A stretch of DNA of 64,000 nucleotides from Thiorhodovibrio litoralis (GCF_033954455.1 NZ_CP121473.1:4760501-4824500); one strand, 5' to 3'. Positions 1 to 8,982 are shown, numbered from the stretch's first letter. The notes: generated from the letters alone by a model not told the origin. Program-made: numbers and translations.

Positions 1-1146
1 GCGGTCGCGCCGGCAGCCCAAGCCGCCGCGCCAACAGAAGAGGCCCGTCTGGTCGACACGCCCAACGCCAAGACCATCGCCGATCTGGTCGAGCAGTTTG
101 GCCAGCCCATCGAGCGCACCGTTAAGACCCTGATTGTCGCTGCCGCAACTTCAGAGGCCAAAGAACAAATTACCACCCAGCAGGCGGGCAACAAACAAGC
201 CGCCAACAAACAAGCGAATAACCAAACATTTGGTTCCCAAAGGCCGGAAGCATTGCACCCGGCCGAGACGGCAGCCCCAGCATCTACCCCCGGCTTGATC
301 GCGCTGCTGGTGCGCGGCGACCATGAGCTCAACACCGTCAAGGCGGAGAAACTGCCCCAGGTCGCAAGCCCGCTGCGCATGGCCACCGAGGACGAAATCC
401 GCGCCGCCATCGGCGCCGGCCCCGGCTCGCTCGGCCCGAAGGACTTGTCCATCCCCTGCATTGTCGATCGCGCCGTTGCGGTCGCTGCCGACTTCAGCGC
501 CGGTGCCAATCAGGACGGCAAGCACTGGTTTGGCCTGAATTGGGGCCGCGATCTGCCGCTGCCGCCGGTCGCCGACCTGCGCAACGTGCAGGAGGGCGAC
601 CCCAGCCCAGACGGCCAGGGCCAGCTCACCATCGCCCGCGGTATTGAGGTCGGGCATATCTTCCAGCTCGGCACCAAATACAGCCAGGCGATGAAAGCCG
701 TGGTGCTCGACGAGGCCGGCAAGGCCATCACCATGACTATGGGTTGCTACGGCATCGGCGTCTCGCGCGTAGTGGCCGCGGCCATTGAGCAGCACCACGA
801 TGATCGCGGAATCTGCTGGCCCGCCCCTATCGCGCCCTTTACGGTCGCGCTGCTGCCGATGAAGCTCGGCAAGTCCTATCGCGTGCGCGAAGCATGCGAG
901 CAGCTTTATCAGCAATTGCAGGCAGCCGGCATTGATGTGCTGCTCGATGATCGTGACGCTCGCCCCGGGGTGATGTTCGCTGACATGGAGCTGATCGGCA
1001 TCCCCCATCGGCTGGTCATCGGTGACAAGCATCTCGATCACGCGAAGGTGGAGTACAAGGGCCGGCAGGACCAGGACATGCAGCTGATCGACCTCGATCA
1101 AGCCGTTTCTTTCATCACCCAGCGGCTTACCGCCGCAGAGCAATAG
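1..1146 (+). CDS. proS: Prolyl-tRNA synthetase, C-terminal part (5' end outside window)
   Basis: Charges tRNA-Pro with proline in the cytoplasm. The frame is open from base 1, so the N-terminus and first class II motif lie upstream of the window. Visible are the second half of the YbaK-type editing (INS) domain, with the conserved VRGDHELN stretch, then class II motif 3 ([10 protein letters not shown]) and the C-terminal anticodon-binding domain ending in [10 protein letters not shown]. Between the editing-domain segments TLIVAAA and [13 protein letters not shown] there is a roughly 40-residue insert rich in N, Q, K, A and T that typical bacterial ProS lacks. fabA follows after 15 bp on the same strand. 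Confidence 0.95.
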   Translation, partial: AVAPAAQAAAPTEEARLVDTPNAKTIADLVEQFGQPIERTVKTLIVAAATSEAKEQITTQQAGNKQAANKQANNQTFGSQRPEALHPAETAAPASTPGLIALLVRGDHELNTVKAEKLPQVASPLRMATEDEIRAAIGAGPGSLGPKDLSIPCIVDRAVAVAADFSAGANQDGKHWFGLNWGRDLPLPPVADLRNVQEGDPSPDGQGQLTIARGIEVGHIFQLGTKYSQAMKAVVLDEAGKAITMTMGCYGIGVSRVVAAAIEQHHDDRGICWPAPIAPFTVALLPMKLGKSYRVREACEQLYQQLQAAGIDVLLDDRDARPGVMFADMELIGIPHRLVIGDKHLDHAKVEYKGRQDQDMQLIDLDQAVSFITQRLTAAEQ

Positions 1147-1161
1147 ATCATCAATCACTCA

Positions 1162-1677
1162 ATGAGCAGAACCGAATCCTTTAGTCGCGAGCAACTGCTC
1201 GCCTGCGGTCATGGCGAGATGTTTGGCCCCGGCAACGCCCAGCTGCCGGTACCGAACATGCTGATGATGGACCGCATTACGCACATCAGCGACGCTGGCG
1301 GCCCCAACGGCAAGGGCGAGATCATCGCCGAGCTGGATATCAACCCGGAGCTCTGGTTCTTTGCCTGCCACTTCCCCGGCGACCCGGTGATGCCCGGTTG
1401 CCTGGGCCTGGATGCCCTGTGGCAGATCGTCGGCTTCTATCTTGCCTGGATCGGCAACCCGGGCCATGGTCGCGCGCTTGGCGTTGGTGAGGTCAAATTC
1501 AGCGGCCAGGTCCTGCCCAGCGCCAAGAAGGTAACCTACCGCGTCGGCATGAAACGCGTCATCACCCGCAAACTGGTGCTCGGCATCGCCGACGGCCGCA
1601 TGGAGGTCGACGGCCGCGAAATCTACACCGCCAAGGATCTGCGCGTGGGGCTCTTTACTTCGACCGAAGGATTTTAG
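1162..1677 (+). CDS. fabA: 3-hydroxydecanoyl-ACP dehydratase/isomerase FabA
   Basis: Bifunctional enzyme of anaerobic unsaturated fatty acid synthesis: it dehydrates 3-hydroxydecanoyl-ACP and isomerises the trans-2 to the cis-3 double bond. The 171-residue length is normal for the family. The catalytic pair is intact: His70 in [12 protein letters not shown] and Asp84 in LGLDALWQ. The ATG lies 15 bp after the proS stop, so co-transcription is plausible. The usual partner fabB is not in view, but fabI lies about 30 kb downstream. Confidence 0.96.
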   Translation: MSRTESFSREQLLACGHGEMFGPGNAQLPVPNMLMMDRITHISDAGGPNGKGEIIAELDINPELWFFACHFPGDPVMPGCLGLDALWQIVGFYLAWIGNPGHGRALGVGEVKFSGQVLPSAKKVTYRVGMKRVITRKLVLGIADGRMEVDGREIYTAKDLRVGLFTSTEGF

Positions 1678-1746
1678 GTTTTGGGTCTTTAGATTTTGCG
1701 ATTTTGGGTTCTTTTGATAGCTAGAACTGCATGGGGTGTAGGCTTG

Positions 1747-1851
1747 TTTTGGACCGGGTAACGCGCGCGGGGGACGCCGTGAATACTTCCCTGTAGGCTT
1801 CCCGGCGGCGTCCTGCCGCCGAGACCCCCGCGCGCGTTACCCGGTCCAAAA
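1747..1851 (-). repeat. Dispersed hairpin element, copy 1
   Basis: Perfect 27-bp inverted repeat (1747-1773 with 1825-1851) enclosing a core that contains an inner hairpin (1804-1809 with 1815-1820). Read on the minus strand, the 61-nt segment from the G5 to the C5 run differs from copy 2 (5886-5988) at one base. The outer arms share no long sequence with the other copies. It lies just after fabA in noncoding DNA. See copies at 5886 and 26435. Confidence 0.85.
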
Positions 1852-1875
1852 CCGAAAGCTCATTTGTGATCGCCA

Positions 1876-1891
1876 TATACGGCGCCGTATA
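1876..1891. promoter_or_regulatory. Perfect 16-bp palindrome (candidate operator)
   Basis: TATACGGCGCCGTATA is a perfect two-fold palindrome in the fabA-porin gap. It could be a dimeric-repressor site, but no start codon is close enough to assign a target. The rest of 1852-2181 holds no convincing gene, only an imperfect direct duplication around 1970-2050 ('gcacatcaag' and 'gcaagcctg' recur). Confidence 0.3.
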
Positions 1892-2181
1892 AAGAAGACG
1901 TTTGTGGCTCGGTCGTCAGTCGATCGCCATCGAACGTTGGTCGATCTATCTGCCCCGCCGGAACCCCATCCGGCACATCAAGATGCGCTAAGGCACTGCA
2001 AGCCTGACCAACCCAGCACATCAAGCCGCGCTCCGGTACCGCAAGCCTGTTTGAGCGACCAACTCTCCTCAGAGCTGCAGCATGAATGGGCGGCTCCCGA
2101 GTTCTATTTACGAGCACCTGAATCAGCTGACCCAGCAATGGCCAGCATTTCCCCTCTAACACTGAACTCTAAAATCCTGTC

Positions 2182-2214
2182 AAAAAAAAAAAGCGGCCCG
2201 AAGGCCGCTTTTTT
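2182..2214 (-). terminator. Rho-independent terminator of the porin gene (bidirectional)
   Basis: The stem GCGGCC-CGAA-GGCCGC (2193-2208) is flanked by an A tract on the left and six T on the right, so it can work on both strands. It lies about 50 bp past the porin stop. A second tight hairpin, GATACCCC-CGAA-GGGGTATC (2221-2240), sits between it and the gene. Confidence 0.85.
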
Positions 2215-2263
2215 ATTCCGGATACCCCCGAAGGGGTATCTTGGGAGGCGAGATTGCCGCTTC

Positions 2264-3610
2264 TTAGAAGCTGTGGATCATGCCCACAGAGAAGCCATCC
2301 CAACTGGACGTGTAGCCATCGGTGATATTGGGATTACCCATCATAGTGGTGTAGTCCTCGTAATCGTCATCGACCTGAGTGTACAGAACGTACGCTTTCG
2401 TCCGCTTGCTGAAGTTATGATCAAAGGCGATAGCCCAAGTGCTACGGTCGCCGTCCCAATCTTCGATCATAGTGCGGTTGTTAGTGTTCCCAACGCCTGG
2501 GTAATTGGACGTTGACAAGTCGTAGTCACGTCCGGCCTGGCCGTACATTGCCTTAACTTGGTTGTTGCCAAAGGCATAGCCAGCCTGGATCTGCCAAAGT
2601 TCCTGGCTCTTAATGCCATTTGGAACGGCTACGAACGCCCCTGTTTGTGGGTTTCTGACGGTGCTATCGTAGGTCCCGCCTGCTGGATTGTTGTCTTGAT
2701 TCTCATAGACAAAGCTGAACGTGAAACCGTTCCAATCCAGGATACCCAAACCAAAGCGCCACTTAGCGTAGTCATTATCGACGTAGCCACAGGTGCTAGT
2801 TGGCCCTAAAACACCGGTAGGCGTCAGGCAGTCAGTGGGAGGAGGAGCGACTGTAGTTCCAGCTCTGCTCGTCGCGCTATCCATGAACATCTCGTTGCTA
2901 AGCGACTCGTAAGCAATAGATGCATAGTAAGGGCCGTTACTATAGATCCCAGCCAGAGAATAAGCGCCATTCAGCTGATCGGAATTTACGTTATCGTCAC
3001 CAAAAGCGGTGGCGCCACCCGGAGCGACCAATGCACCCATAAACTGGAAGCCAGAGAAGCTAGGCGAGATATAGGCGATGGCGTTATCGACGCGCAGGCC
3101 ATTAAAGCCGACGGTGCCGTTGTAGTCCGCCATGGTGTCAGCGAACATATCCAGCTTGCCGGTTGAAATTTTCAACGGGGTGTCATGACGACCAACTAAG
3201 ACGGAGCCGAAGCTACCGGCGAGACCGACGAAGCTGTTACGCACGCTGAAGCTGTTATTATTTCCGCCTGGGATGTTATCGTCTGAAGCGCCCATGGCGA
3301 AACCCATCTCAAACTGATAGATAGCCTTCAGGCCATTACCAATATCTTCGGATCCCTTGACGCCGACGCGTTGAGCCCGGCTTTGACCAGGCATGTAACT
3401 GCCTTGGCCATTGACGCCCCAGCCGTTGAAATCTACGCCATCGACAACCTTTCTGCCGTCGGGTGCAAATACAGGCGTTTGATAGGCGTTGGTGACATCG
3501 GCATAGTCGATCGAGACATGCAGCTTGCCGTAGATGATAGCCTCAGCCATTGCGGCTGCGGGAGCAGCCATCGCGGCGGCGACTGCCATCGTGATGAGTT
3601 TCTTTTTCAT
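2264..3610 (-). CDS. Outer-membrane porin (Gram-negative general porin type)
   Basis: Predicted 448-residue beta-barrel porin for passive diffusion across the outer membrane. The ATG at 3610 is chosen because GGAGAA lies 8 nt upstream and a clean signal peptide follows (MKKKLITMAVAAAMAAPAAAMAEA); the longer frame upstream has no such signal. The mature part starts IIYGKLHVSIDYADV, contains glycine- and aromatic-rich strand patterns (GVKGSEDIGNGLKAIYQFE, NSFVGLAGSFGSVLVGRHDT) and ends in phenylalanine (VGMIHSF), as needed for BAM recognition. It is monocistronic, with a strong terminator downstream. Substrate preference cannot be read from sequence. Confidence 0.9.
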   Translation of the reverse strand: MKKKLITMAVAAAMAAPAAAMAEAIIYGKLHVSIDYADVTNAYQTPVFAPDGRKVVDGVDFNGWGVNGQGSYMPGQSRAQRVGVKGSEDIGNGLKAIYQFEMGFAMGASDDNIPGGNNNSFSVRNSFVGLAGSFGSVLVGRHDTPLKISTGKLDMFADTMADYNGTVGFNGLRVDNAIAYISPSFSGFQFMGALVAPGGATAFGDDNVNSDQLNGAYSLAGIYSNGPYYASIAYESLSNEMFMDSATSRAGTTVAPPPTDCLTPTGVLGPTSTCGYVDNDYAKWRFGLGILDWNGFTFSFVYENQDNNPAGGTYDSTVRNPQTGAFVAVPNGIKSQELWQIQAGYAFGNNQVKAMYGQAGRDYDLSTSNYPGVGNTNNRTMIEDWDGDRSTWAIAFDHNFSKRTKAYVLYTQVDDDYEDYTTMMGNPNITDGYTSSWDGFSVGMIHSF

Positions 3611-3969
3611 CGTGTTCTCCGCTGTTGTAGAAGTGGTGAAGGGGTCACAAAAACTTGTGCGCTCATGCGTTGCAATTTGTATATTAGACCAGGACGCAAC
3701 AGTGCGCAACATTTTTTTTGAAATAAAGAGACAATTTTTTGCGGCTGTTGCAAGCTCGCAACAAGGAAGGGCGACGGGGAGGGAGAAAAATATCTTTCAA
3801 CAACTTAGACCAATGACGCAGAAACATTCTAGGCTGTGGCAGTCGATCCAGACCCGGCATCCAGAAGCATTCTCGCAACAAAAGAACAAAAAGGCGCTGC
3901 AAAGTCCACAGGCGTTGGGTCTTTGCACCCCATGCTTTCATTGTCGCGTCCACCAAGGTGGCTGAGCAG
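3611..3969. other. Porin upstream region, no gene seen
   Basis: About 360 bp between the porin start and a terminator. It is AT-richer than its surroundings and must hold the porin promoter. Short open frames on both strands have no recognisable product, so I see no gene here. Confidence 0.5.
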
Positions 3970-3999
3970 AAAAAAGCCCGCGCAAGGCGGGCTTTTTTT
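3970..3999. terminator. Bidirectional terminator after tRNA-Gln
   Basis: The stem GCCCGC/GCGGGC (3976-3981 with 3987-3992) has six A on the left and seven T on the right. On the minus strand it follows tRNA-Gln and would close the rplM-rpsI-tRNA unit. Confidence 0.85.
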
Positions 4000-4017
4000 G
4001 ACAGATTAGCCAGGTTT

Positions 4018-4091
4018 TGGCTGGGGGACTAGGATTCGAACCTAGGTTAACGGAGTCAGAGTCCGTTGTCCTGCCGCTAGACGATCCCCCA
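4018..4091 (-). tRNA. tRNA-Gln (anticodon CTG)
   Basis: Reading the minus strand from 4091, the acceptor TGGGGGA pairs with TCCCCCA, followed by G and an encoded CCA (4018-4020). The anticodon arm is ACGGA-CTCTGAC-TCCGT, giving CTG. The T arm carries GGTTCGAATCC. It starts 29 bp after the rpsI stop with no terminator between, so it is probably processed from the ribosomal-protein transcript. Confidence 0.95.
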
Positions 4092-4120
4092 AGAAAAAGC
4101 AGCAAAAAGAACCTGAACGC

Positions 4121-4510
4121 TTAGCGCTTGGAGAACTGCGGGCGTTTTCTTGCTTTGTGCAGGCCAATCTTTTTGCGCTCAACCTCGCGTGCGTCGCGGG
4201 TCAGGAAGCCAGCCTGGCGCAAGGGTGGCCGATTGGCCTCGTCGAAGTCGACCAGCGCGCGGGCGATACCGTGGCGAATGGCGCCTGCCTGTCCGGTGGT
4301 GCCGCCACCGGTAACAGTGACGTACATGTCAACCCGGTCAAGCATCGACAGCGTCTCAAGTGGCTGACGCACGACCATGCGCGCGGTCTCGCGGCCAAAG
4401 AACTCATCGAGTGGCTTGCCGTTGACCTCGATCTTGCCCGAGCCGGTGGTCAGAAACACCCTGGCCGCAGCGCTCTTGCGCCGACCGGTGGCATAGTGCG
4501 TATTGGTCAT
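4121..4510 (-). CDS. rpsI: 30S ribosomal protein S9
   Basis: Small-subunit ribosomal protein whose C-terminal tail reaches the P-site tRNA. The 129 residues have the family N-terminus ([14 protein letters not shown]), the [19 protein letters not shown] block and the basic tail ending RKRPQFSKR. It is the second gene of the rplM-rpsI pair and is followed by tRNA-Gln. Confidence 0.97.
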   Translation of the reverse strand: MTNTHYATGRRKSAAARVFLTTGSGKIEVNGKPLDEFFGRETARMVVRQPLETLSMLDRVDMYVTVTGGGTTGQAGAIRHGIARALVDFDEANRPPLRQAGFLTRDAREVERKKIGLHKARKRPQFSKR

Positions 4511-4580
4511 GGATCAGTCGTCCTGGTTAAAATGTTGTTTGGGTCTGTTGTGCGTTTTCTGGGCTGTTGCCCCGCGTCAC

Positions 4581-5021
4581 TCAGATTTCCAGCGGCTGCG
4601 GCTGCTGTGCCGCGTGGCGATGCTCGGTACCTGCATAGACCTTGAGCTTTTTCAGCATCGCGCGGCCAAGCGGGTTGTGCGGCATCATGCCCTTGACCGC
4701 CGCCTCAAGCACCCGCTCGGGGTGACGCGCAAGCATTTCCGCCAGACTGGTGGAGCGCAGATTCCCGATATAGCCGGTGTGGCGATGGTACATTTTGTTC
4801 TCGAGCTTGTTGCCGGTAACGCGTATTTTCTCCGCATTCACCACCACGATATAGTCGCCCGTATCCACATGCGGCGTATAAGTCGGCTTGTGCTTACCGC
4901 GCAGGCGCCGCGCCACCTCCGTGGCCAGACGGCCAAGCGTCTTGCCCTCAGCATCCACTAGATGCCAGACACGGCGCACTTCCGCCGGCTTTGCGCTTTT
5001 AGTTGTCATGGCAGATGTCAT
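4581..5021 (-). CDS. rplM: 50S ribosomal protein L13
   Basis: Early-assembly large-subunit protein. At 146 residues it shows the family motifs [30 protein letters not shown] and [11 protein letters not shown]. The ATG at 5021 ([11 protein letters not shown]) has GGAG 10 nt upstream; the internal ATG at 5009 lacks a ribosome-binding site. rpsI follows 70 bp downstream in the usual order. Confidence 0.95.
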   Translation of the reverse strand: MTSAMTTKSAKPAEVRRVWHLVDAEGKTLGRLATEVARRLRGKHKPTYTPHVDTGDYIVVVNAEKIRVTGNKLENKMYHRHTGYIGNLRSTSLAEMLARHPERVLEAAVKGMMPHNPLGRAMLKKLKVYAGTEHRHAAQQPQPLEI

Positions 5022-5384
5022 ATTCTTTTGGCTCCAAACCCTAAGTTGGGCGAACAGCATCTGAGCAAACCCGAAGTTGGGCAAGCCCGAAGCTAGGCGA
5101 ATGGGGTGCCGTGAGCAGCCAAGGCAGTACAGGCAATTAACTGCCGCCCGGCGCTTCATCCGGCGAAAGACCGCGAAGTATAGCCACCCTCCAAACCGGA
5201 CGCAAGGCCTGGAGATAGAAAAACGCTCAAAAACAGACCAATTCATCCACCACTGAGGGACTTGTCCCCACAGGACTTGCCCCCTAACGCCCATGGTTCA
5301 AAACCCCGGAATATGCATCCGTGAGATTACCGCAAGGGCTTGGGCATCGGACTATTCAATCAGAGGGCCATTCGCCACCAACGG
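5022..5384. repeat. rplM upstream region with three short direct repeats
   Basis: A ~360-bp stretch without a gene between the divergently placed rplM start and the 3' end of the 2Fe-2S gene. Three imperfect ~17-bp units occur at 5037-5054, 5068-5085 and 5086-5101 (consensus about aacccgaagttgggcgaa). They sit where the rplM promoter or leader should be. Their role is unknown. Confidence 0.5.
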
Positions 5385-5714
5385 TCAGGGCGACGCTGGC
5401 GCATCCGGTAAACGCAGCCGCTCAACCGGTTCACCACCGATGATATGTCGCTGCAAAATTTCCTCCACGTCCGCCTCACTCTCATAGCTGTACCAGACGC
5501 CTTGCGGATACACCACCGCCACAGGCCCCTCCGCACAGCGGTTGAGACAACCAGCGGCATTGACACGCATCTGCCCAGGCCCCGCCAGCCCGAGTTCCTT
5601 CGAGCGCTTCTTGGCATAGTCGCGCGCCTGCGCCGCCCCGCACGCATTGCAGCAGCGTCGCCCCTCCTCGCGCTGATTGGTACAAAAAAACAAGTGATGG
5701 CGATAGTAAGACAT
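5385..5714 (-). CDS. Thioredoxin-like [2Fe-2S] ferredoxin family protein
   Basis: Small 109-residue protein of the thioredoxin-fold 2Fe-2S ferredoxin family. The start at 5714 gives MSYYRHHLFFCTNQREEG, the usual N-terminus with the first cysteine; further cysteines follow in RRCCNACG and CLNRCAEGP, then the VVYPQGVWY strand. Cysteine spacing fits a ferredoxin-like cluster site, with extra cysteines in the CCNAC segment. Its electron partner is unknown and no redox enzyme adjoins it. Confidence 0.8.
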   Translation of the reverse strand: MSYYRHHLFFCTNQREEGRRCCNACGAAQARDYAKKRSKELGLAGPGQMRVNAAGCLNRCAEGPVAVVYPQGVWYSYESEADVEEILQRHIIGGEPVERLRLPDAPASP

Positions 5715-5885
5715 GATTGAACTCTCGCGACCTAAACCCAGCAAAACAGAAACATCAGACCCCGCCGCACCTGCAACAAAAGCGGATCAAATTTTCTTGC
5801 AAACGGCCCCTGCTGGAAAAATGCAATGCGCGCAACCCACACCGGACCCGCATGACCAACTCGCCCCACCAACGGAACTCGAGGT

Positions 5886-5988
5886 GCTGGGCCGGTTGAC
5901 GCTCGCGGGGGTCTCGGCGGCAGGACGCCGCCGTGAAGCCTACAGGGAAGTATTCACGGCGTCCCCCGCGAGCGTCAACCGGCCCAGC
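5886..5988 (+). repeat. Dispersed hairpin element, copy 2
   Basis: Perfect 26-bp inverted repeat (5886-5911 with 5963-5988) around the conserved core. The core contains an inner hairpin GGCGGC/GCCGCC and the segment GAAGCCTACAGGGAAGTATT. The arms differ entirely from copies 1 and 3 yet pair perfectly. It lies in the 5715-6060 gap between the 2Fe-2S gene and the rsmF-like gene; nothing else is seen in that gap. Confidence 0.85.
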
Positions 5989-6060
5989 GCCCGGAACCAC
6001 CAACCAAACTCAGCCCCACCAGGACACCAGCAGAACAACTAGGCCAAGCAAAACCACTCA

Positions 6061-7590
6061 TCACCCCCCACCCAAGGCACCAGAGCCAGCACCAGCCCCA
6101 ACACACCCACTCCAGCGACTCGGAAACAAACTCTCCAACGTCCCTGACCGGGTAAACAAAGCAACCCCCAACGGATGCCCGCGATAGCGAACAATCACTT
6201 GACCAGCCCGACAGTCCCCGCACTGCGAAGCGCGAGGCACAACAACCCGACGGCCAAGGTAAGCATCCCGCTGCGCGCGATCAAGCTCCACCACTTGCCG
6301 TGTCGCCCCGCGCCCCAGTAACATTGCCCCCGCCGTCGTCAACTTAGGCGGGCGAAGATTCGTGCGATACAAAAACATCCCCCGCCCCTGTGCCGCCGGC
6401 TCCACCGGTGCCAAGTGATCCGCCGCCAGCAGATGCAACCCGCGCCGCGTCTGTCGATGCACCCGCAACCCGTCCCAGACATCCTCCCCCAAGCCATAAT
6501 GCTCAGCCAACCCCGGCAGCCGATCCGCATCATCGCCCGAAACAACTAGCTCAGCCCCTGCAGAAGGCTCAAGCTCCGCCGCATCCGACGCCTTCTCGAG
6601 CACCGCGACAAAAAACCCACCAGTATCCGTGCGCTGCGGCCACAGCCTCAAACACCGCGCCAGCGACCCATCCAACTGCTGCCCGCCCCATTCCGTCACC
6701 CCAGGACTGCTCGCCAAACCCTCAACGGCCACCGGCACCAACCGCACCCGGCCCGCCTGCTCCTCCAGCACCCGCGAGACGATGCATTCATTTTCCTCCG
6801 GCGCAAAGGTGCAGGTCGAGTAAAGCACCCGCCCCCCGGCGCGACACAACTGCACCGCCTTGCGCAACAGCGCCAACTGCCGCCCCTGCAAGCGCCGATT
6901 ATTGGCAATGGCCTCCGGATCAAGCCGCTCCGCCAGACTCAGATTGCGCCTGAGCGTGCCCTCGCTCGAGCAGGGCGCATCCACCAACACGCGATCGAAA
7001 CCACCGGCCGCGGCCGGATAATTACCGCCATCGCCCCAGGTGGTGCTGACATTCACGATCCCCAGGCGATCCAGATTGCCCTGCAAGGCCGCGATGCGGT
7101 CGCGCGCGAAATCATTCGCAAGCACCGTCCCGCGATTGCCCAGCGCCAAGGCAATCTGCGCCGTCTTGCCACCCGGGGCCGCGCATAAATCAAGCACCCG
7201 CTGACCGGGGTGCAAGTCCATCAAGCGCACCGGCAGCTGCGAGGCCTCCTCCTGCGCGTGAGCCAGACCCGCGCAATACCACCAGCGCTGTCCGGCCTTA
7301 AACCCCGCCGGCAGCCGCAGGGCCAACGGATTCCAAGCCACCGGAGCAAGCGCCAGCGAATCCCCGCCTCCCCCGGCCCCCGCCTCCTCGGCCCGAATCA
7401 GCTCCACCAGCGCAGGCCGATCCAGCCGATCCGGATGCGCCCAGACGCAGCCCGGCAGCGGCCGCTGCAGCGCCGCGACAAAGGCCTCCCATTCGCCGGG
7501 AAAGTCCGCCAACAATGGCTGGTAACGCGCCATGCAACGGCGCAGCAGGGCGGATCGGTCGGACTCGGACAGCGTATGGCGTGATGACAT
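6061..7590 (-). CDS. rsmF: RsmF-type 16S rRNA (cytosine-C5) methyltransferase
   Basis: SAM-dependent m5C methyltransferase of the RsmB/NOP2 family, 509 residues. SAM-binding motif I is VLDLCAAPGGKTAQIA. The two catalytic cysteines are in motif IV (VDAPCSSEG) and motif VI (LYSTCTFAPEENE). An extra C-terminal PUA-like part (QCGDCRAGQVIVRYRGHPLGVALFTR) points to RsmF rather than RsmB, which instead has an N-terminal NusB-like domain. The start at 7590 lacks a clear ribosome-binding site. It is encoded divergently from argE. Confidence 0.8.
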   Translation of the reverse strand: MSSRHTLSESDRSALLRRCMARYQPLLADFPGEWEAFVAALQRPLPGCVWAHPDRLDRPALVELIRAEEAGAGGGGDSLALAPVAWNPLALRLPAGFKAGQRWWYCAGLAHAQEEASQLPVRLMDLHPGQRVLDLCAAPGGKTAQIALALGNRGTVLANDFARDRIAALQGNLDRLGIVNVSTTWGDGGNYPAAAGGFDRVLVDAPCSSEGTLRRNLSLAERLDPEAIANNRRLQGRQLALLRKAVQLCRAGGRVLYSTCTFAPEENECIVSRVLEEQAGRVRLVPVAVEGLASSPGVTEWGGQQLDGSLARCLRLWPQRTDTGGFFVAVLEKASDAAELEPSAGAELVVSGDDADRLPGLAEHYGLGEDVWDGLRVHRQTRRGLHLLAADHLAPVEPAAQGRGMFLYRTNLRPPKLTTAGAMLLGRGATRQVVELDRAQRDAYLGRRVVVPRASQCGDCRAGQVIVRYRGHPLGVALFTRSGTLESLFPSRWSGCVGAGAGSGALGGG

Positions 7591-7711
7591 AGGGGATTAT
7601 GCGTCGGGATGGAAAATATGGGAGATCGAACAAGGGGGGTTGAACAGAAGGGATTGAAAAGGCGCGGCGGGTATAGAATGCCCGGCATTGATCCAAAGTC
7701 CGGAGACCCCA

Positions 7712-8938
7712 ATGACGGCTGCTTCCTCAACCGTGTCCCTGGCGCCACCCACCCTGAGTGCAGGCGCGCCGCCATTGCGCGAGATGCTGGCAGAACTGAT
7801 CGGCACGCCCTCGGTCAGCAGCGTCAGGCCGGCGCTTGATCAGAGCAACCGTCCCTTGCTCGATCACCTTGCGACCTGGCTGGAGGACGGCGGCTTTGAC
7901 GTCGAGATTTTGACCCTCCCCGGTCACCCCGGCAAGGCCAATCTGATCGCTACCCTGGGTGCCAGTAAAGGGGATACCAGCCACGGCGACGGCGGCCTGG
8001 TGCTAGCCGGACATAGCGACACCGTCCCTTACGATGAGCACCTGTGGCAGCATGATCCTTTCACGCTAACCGAGGCCGATGGGCGCCTTTACGGCCTTGG
8101 CACCTGCGATATGAAGGCGTTTTTCGCCCTCGCCATCGAGGCCGCCCGCGGCCTGCAAGCCTCGCAGCTAAGAGCACCGCTGACGTTGCTCGCCACCGCC
8201 GATGAAGAATCCGCCATGCATGGAGCGCGCGCGCTGCTCGATAGCGGGCGGCACATCGGCCGGCATGCGGTCATCGGCGAGCCGACCAACCTGCGCCCAG
8301 TGCGCGCACACAAGGGCGTGATGGGAGAGGCCATCCGCCTGCGCGGCCAAAGCGGCCATGCTAGCGACCCGGCGCTCGGGCGCAGCGCCATCGACGGCAT
8401 GCATGAGGTGATGGGCGCCATTTTGCGCTGGCGCGAGCAGCTGCAGTCGCGCTACCGCGACGACTTGTTCTCCGTCCCCTACCCGAGCGTGAATCTGGGC
8501 TATATTCGCGGCGGCGACAACCCCAACCGCATCTGCGGGGAATGCGAGCTAATGCTCGATCTGCGCCCGCTGCCGGGAATGGACCCCGCCAGCCTGCGCG
8601 CCGAGTTGGAGGAGCTGATCATTCCCATCGCCGAAGCGCGCGGGCTCGCCTGGGAGCTGGATGCGCTGTTCGCGAGCATTCCGCCCGGCGCCACCGCGGC
8701 CGCAGCTGAGATCGTGCGCGCAGCGGAAAAGCTGACCGGCATGCCGGCCGAGGCGGTCAATTTCGGCACCGAATTGCCCTTTTTTAACCGCCTTGGCATG
8801 GATACCATTGTGCTTGGTCCAGGCGACATCGCCCAGGCGCACCAGCCCAACGAGTTTTTGGCACTCGAACGCATCGAGCCAACCCTGACCCTGCTGCGGT
8901 CTCTGATCGGACACTTTTGCCTGTCCGCCGCTGCTTGA
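7712..8938 (+). CDS. argE: Acetylornithine deacetylase
   Basis: Zn/Co-dependent M20-family hydrolase that releases ornithine from N-acetylornithine in arginine synthesis. The ATG at 7712 has GGAG 6 nt upstream and is preferred to an in-frame ATG 24 bp earlier. Metal-binding and catalytic motifs are present: GHSDTVP, GTCDMKAF and DEESAMHGA, with the dimerisation domain around GQSGHASDPALG. The 408-residue length is slightly longer than the common ~385. The stop codon lies inside a 16-bp tandem repeat. Confidence 0.9.
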   Translation: MTAASSTVSLAPPTLSAGAPPLREMLAELIGTPSVSSVRPALDQSNRPLLDHLATWLEDGGFDVEILTLPGHPGKANLIATLGASKGDTSHGDGGLVLAGHSDTVPYDEHLWQHDPFTLTEADGRLYGLGTCDMKAFFALAIEAARGLQASQLRAPLTLLATADEESAMHGARALLDSGRHIGRHAVIGEPTNLRPVRAHKGVMGEAIRLRGQSGHASDPALGRSAIDGMHEVMGAILRWREQLQSRYRDDLFSVPYPSVNLGYIRGGDNPNRICGECELMLDLRPLPGMDPASLRAELEELIIPIAEARGLAWELDALFASIPPGATAAAAEIVRAAEKLTGMPAEAVNFGTELPFFNRLGMDTIVLGPGDIAQAHQPNEFLALERIEPTLTLLRSLIGHFCLSAAA

Positions 8939-8982
8939 GCAATTATCGCATTGAGCAATTATCGCATTGAGCAATTATCTCA
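8935..8982. repeat. Three tandem 16-bp repeats over the argE stop
   Basis: The unit ttgagcaattatcgca occurs at 8935-8950 and 8951-8966, and with two changes at 8967-8982. The argE TGA is within the first unit. Confidence 0.9.

Noticed and set aside
1860-2162. 100-codon minus-strand open frame between fabA and the porin
   Set aside because: No family resemblance or ribosome-binding site, and it overlaps a palindrome and an imperfect duplication.
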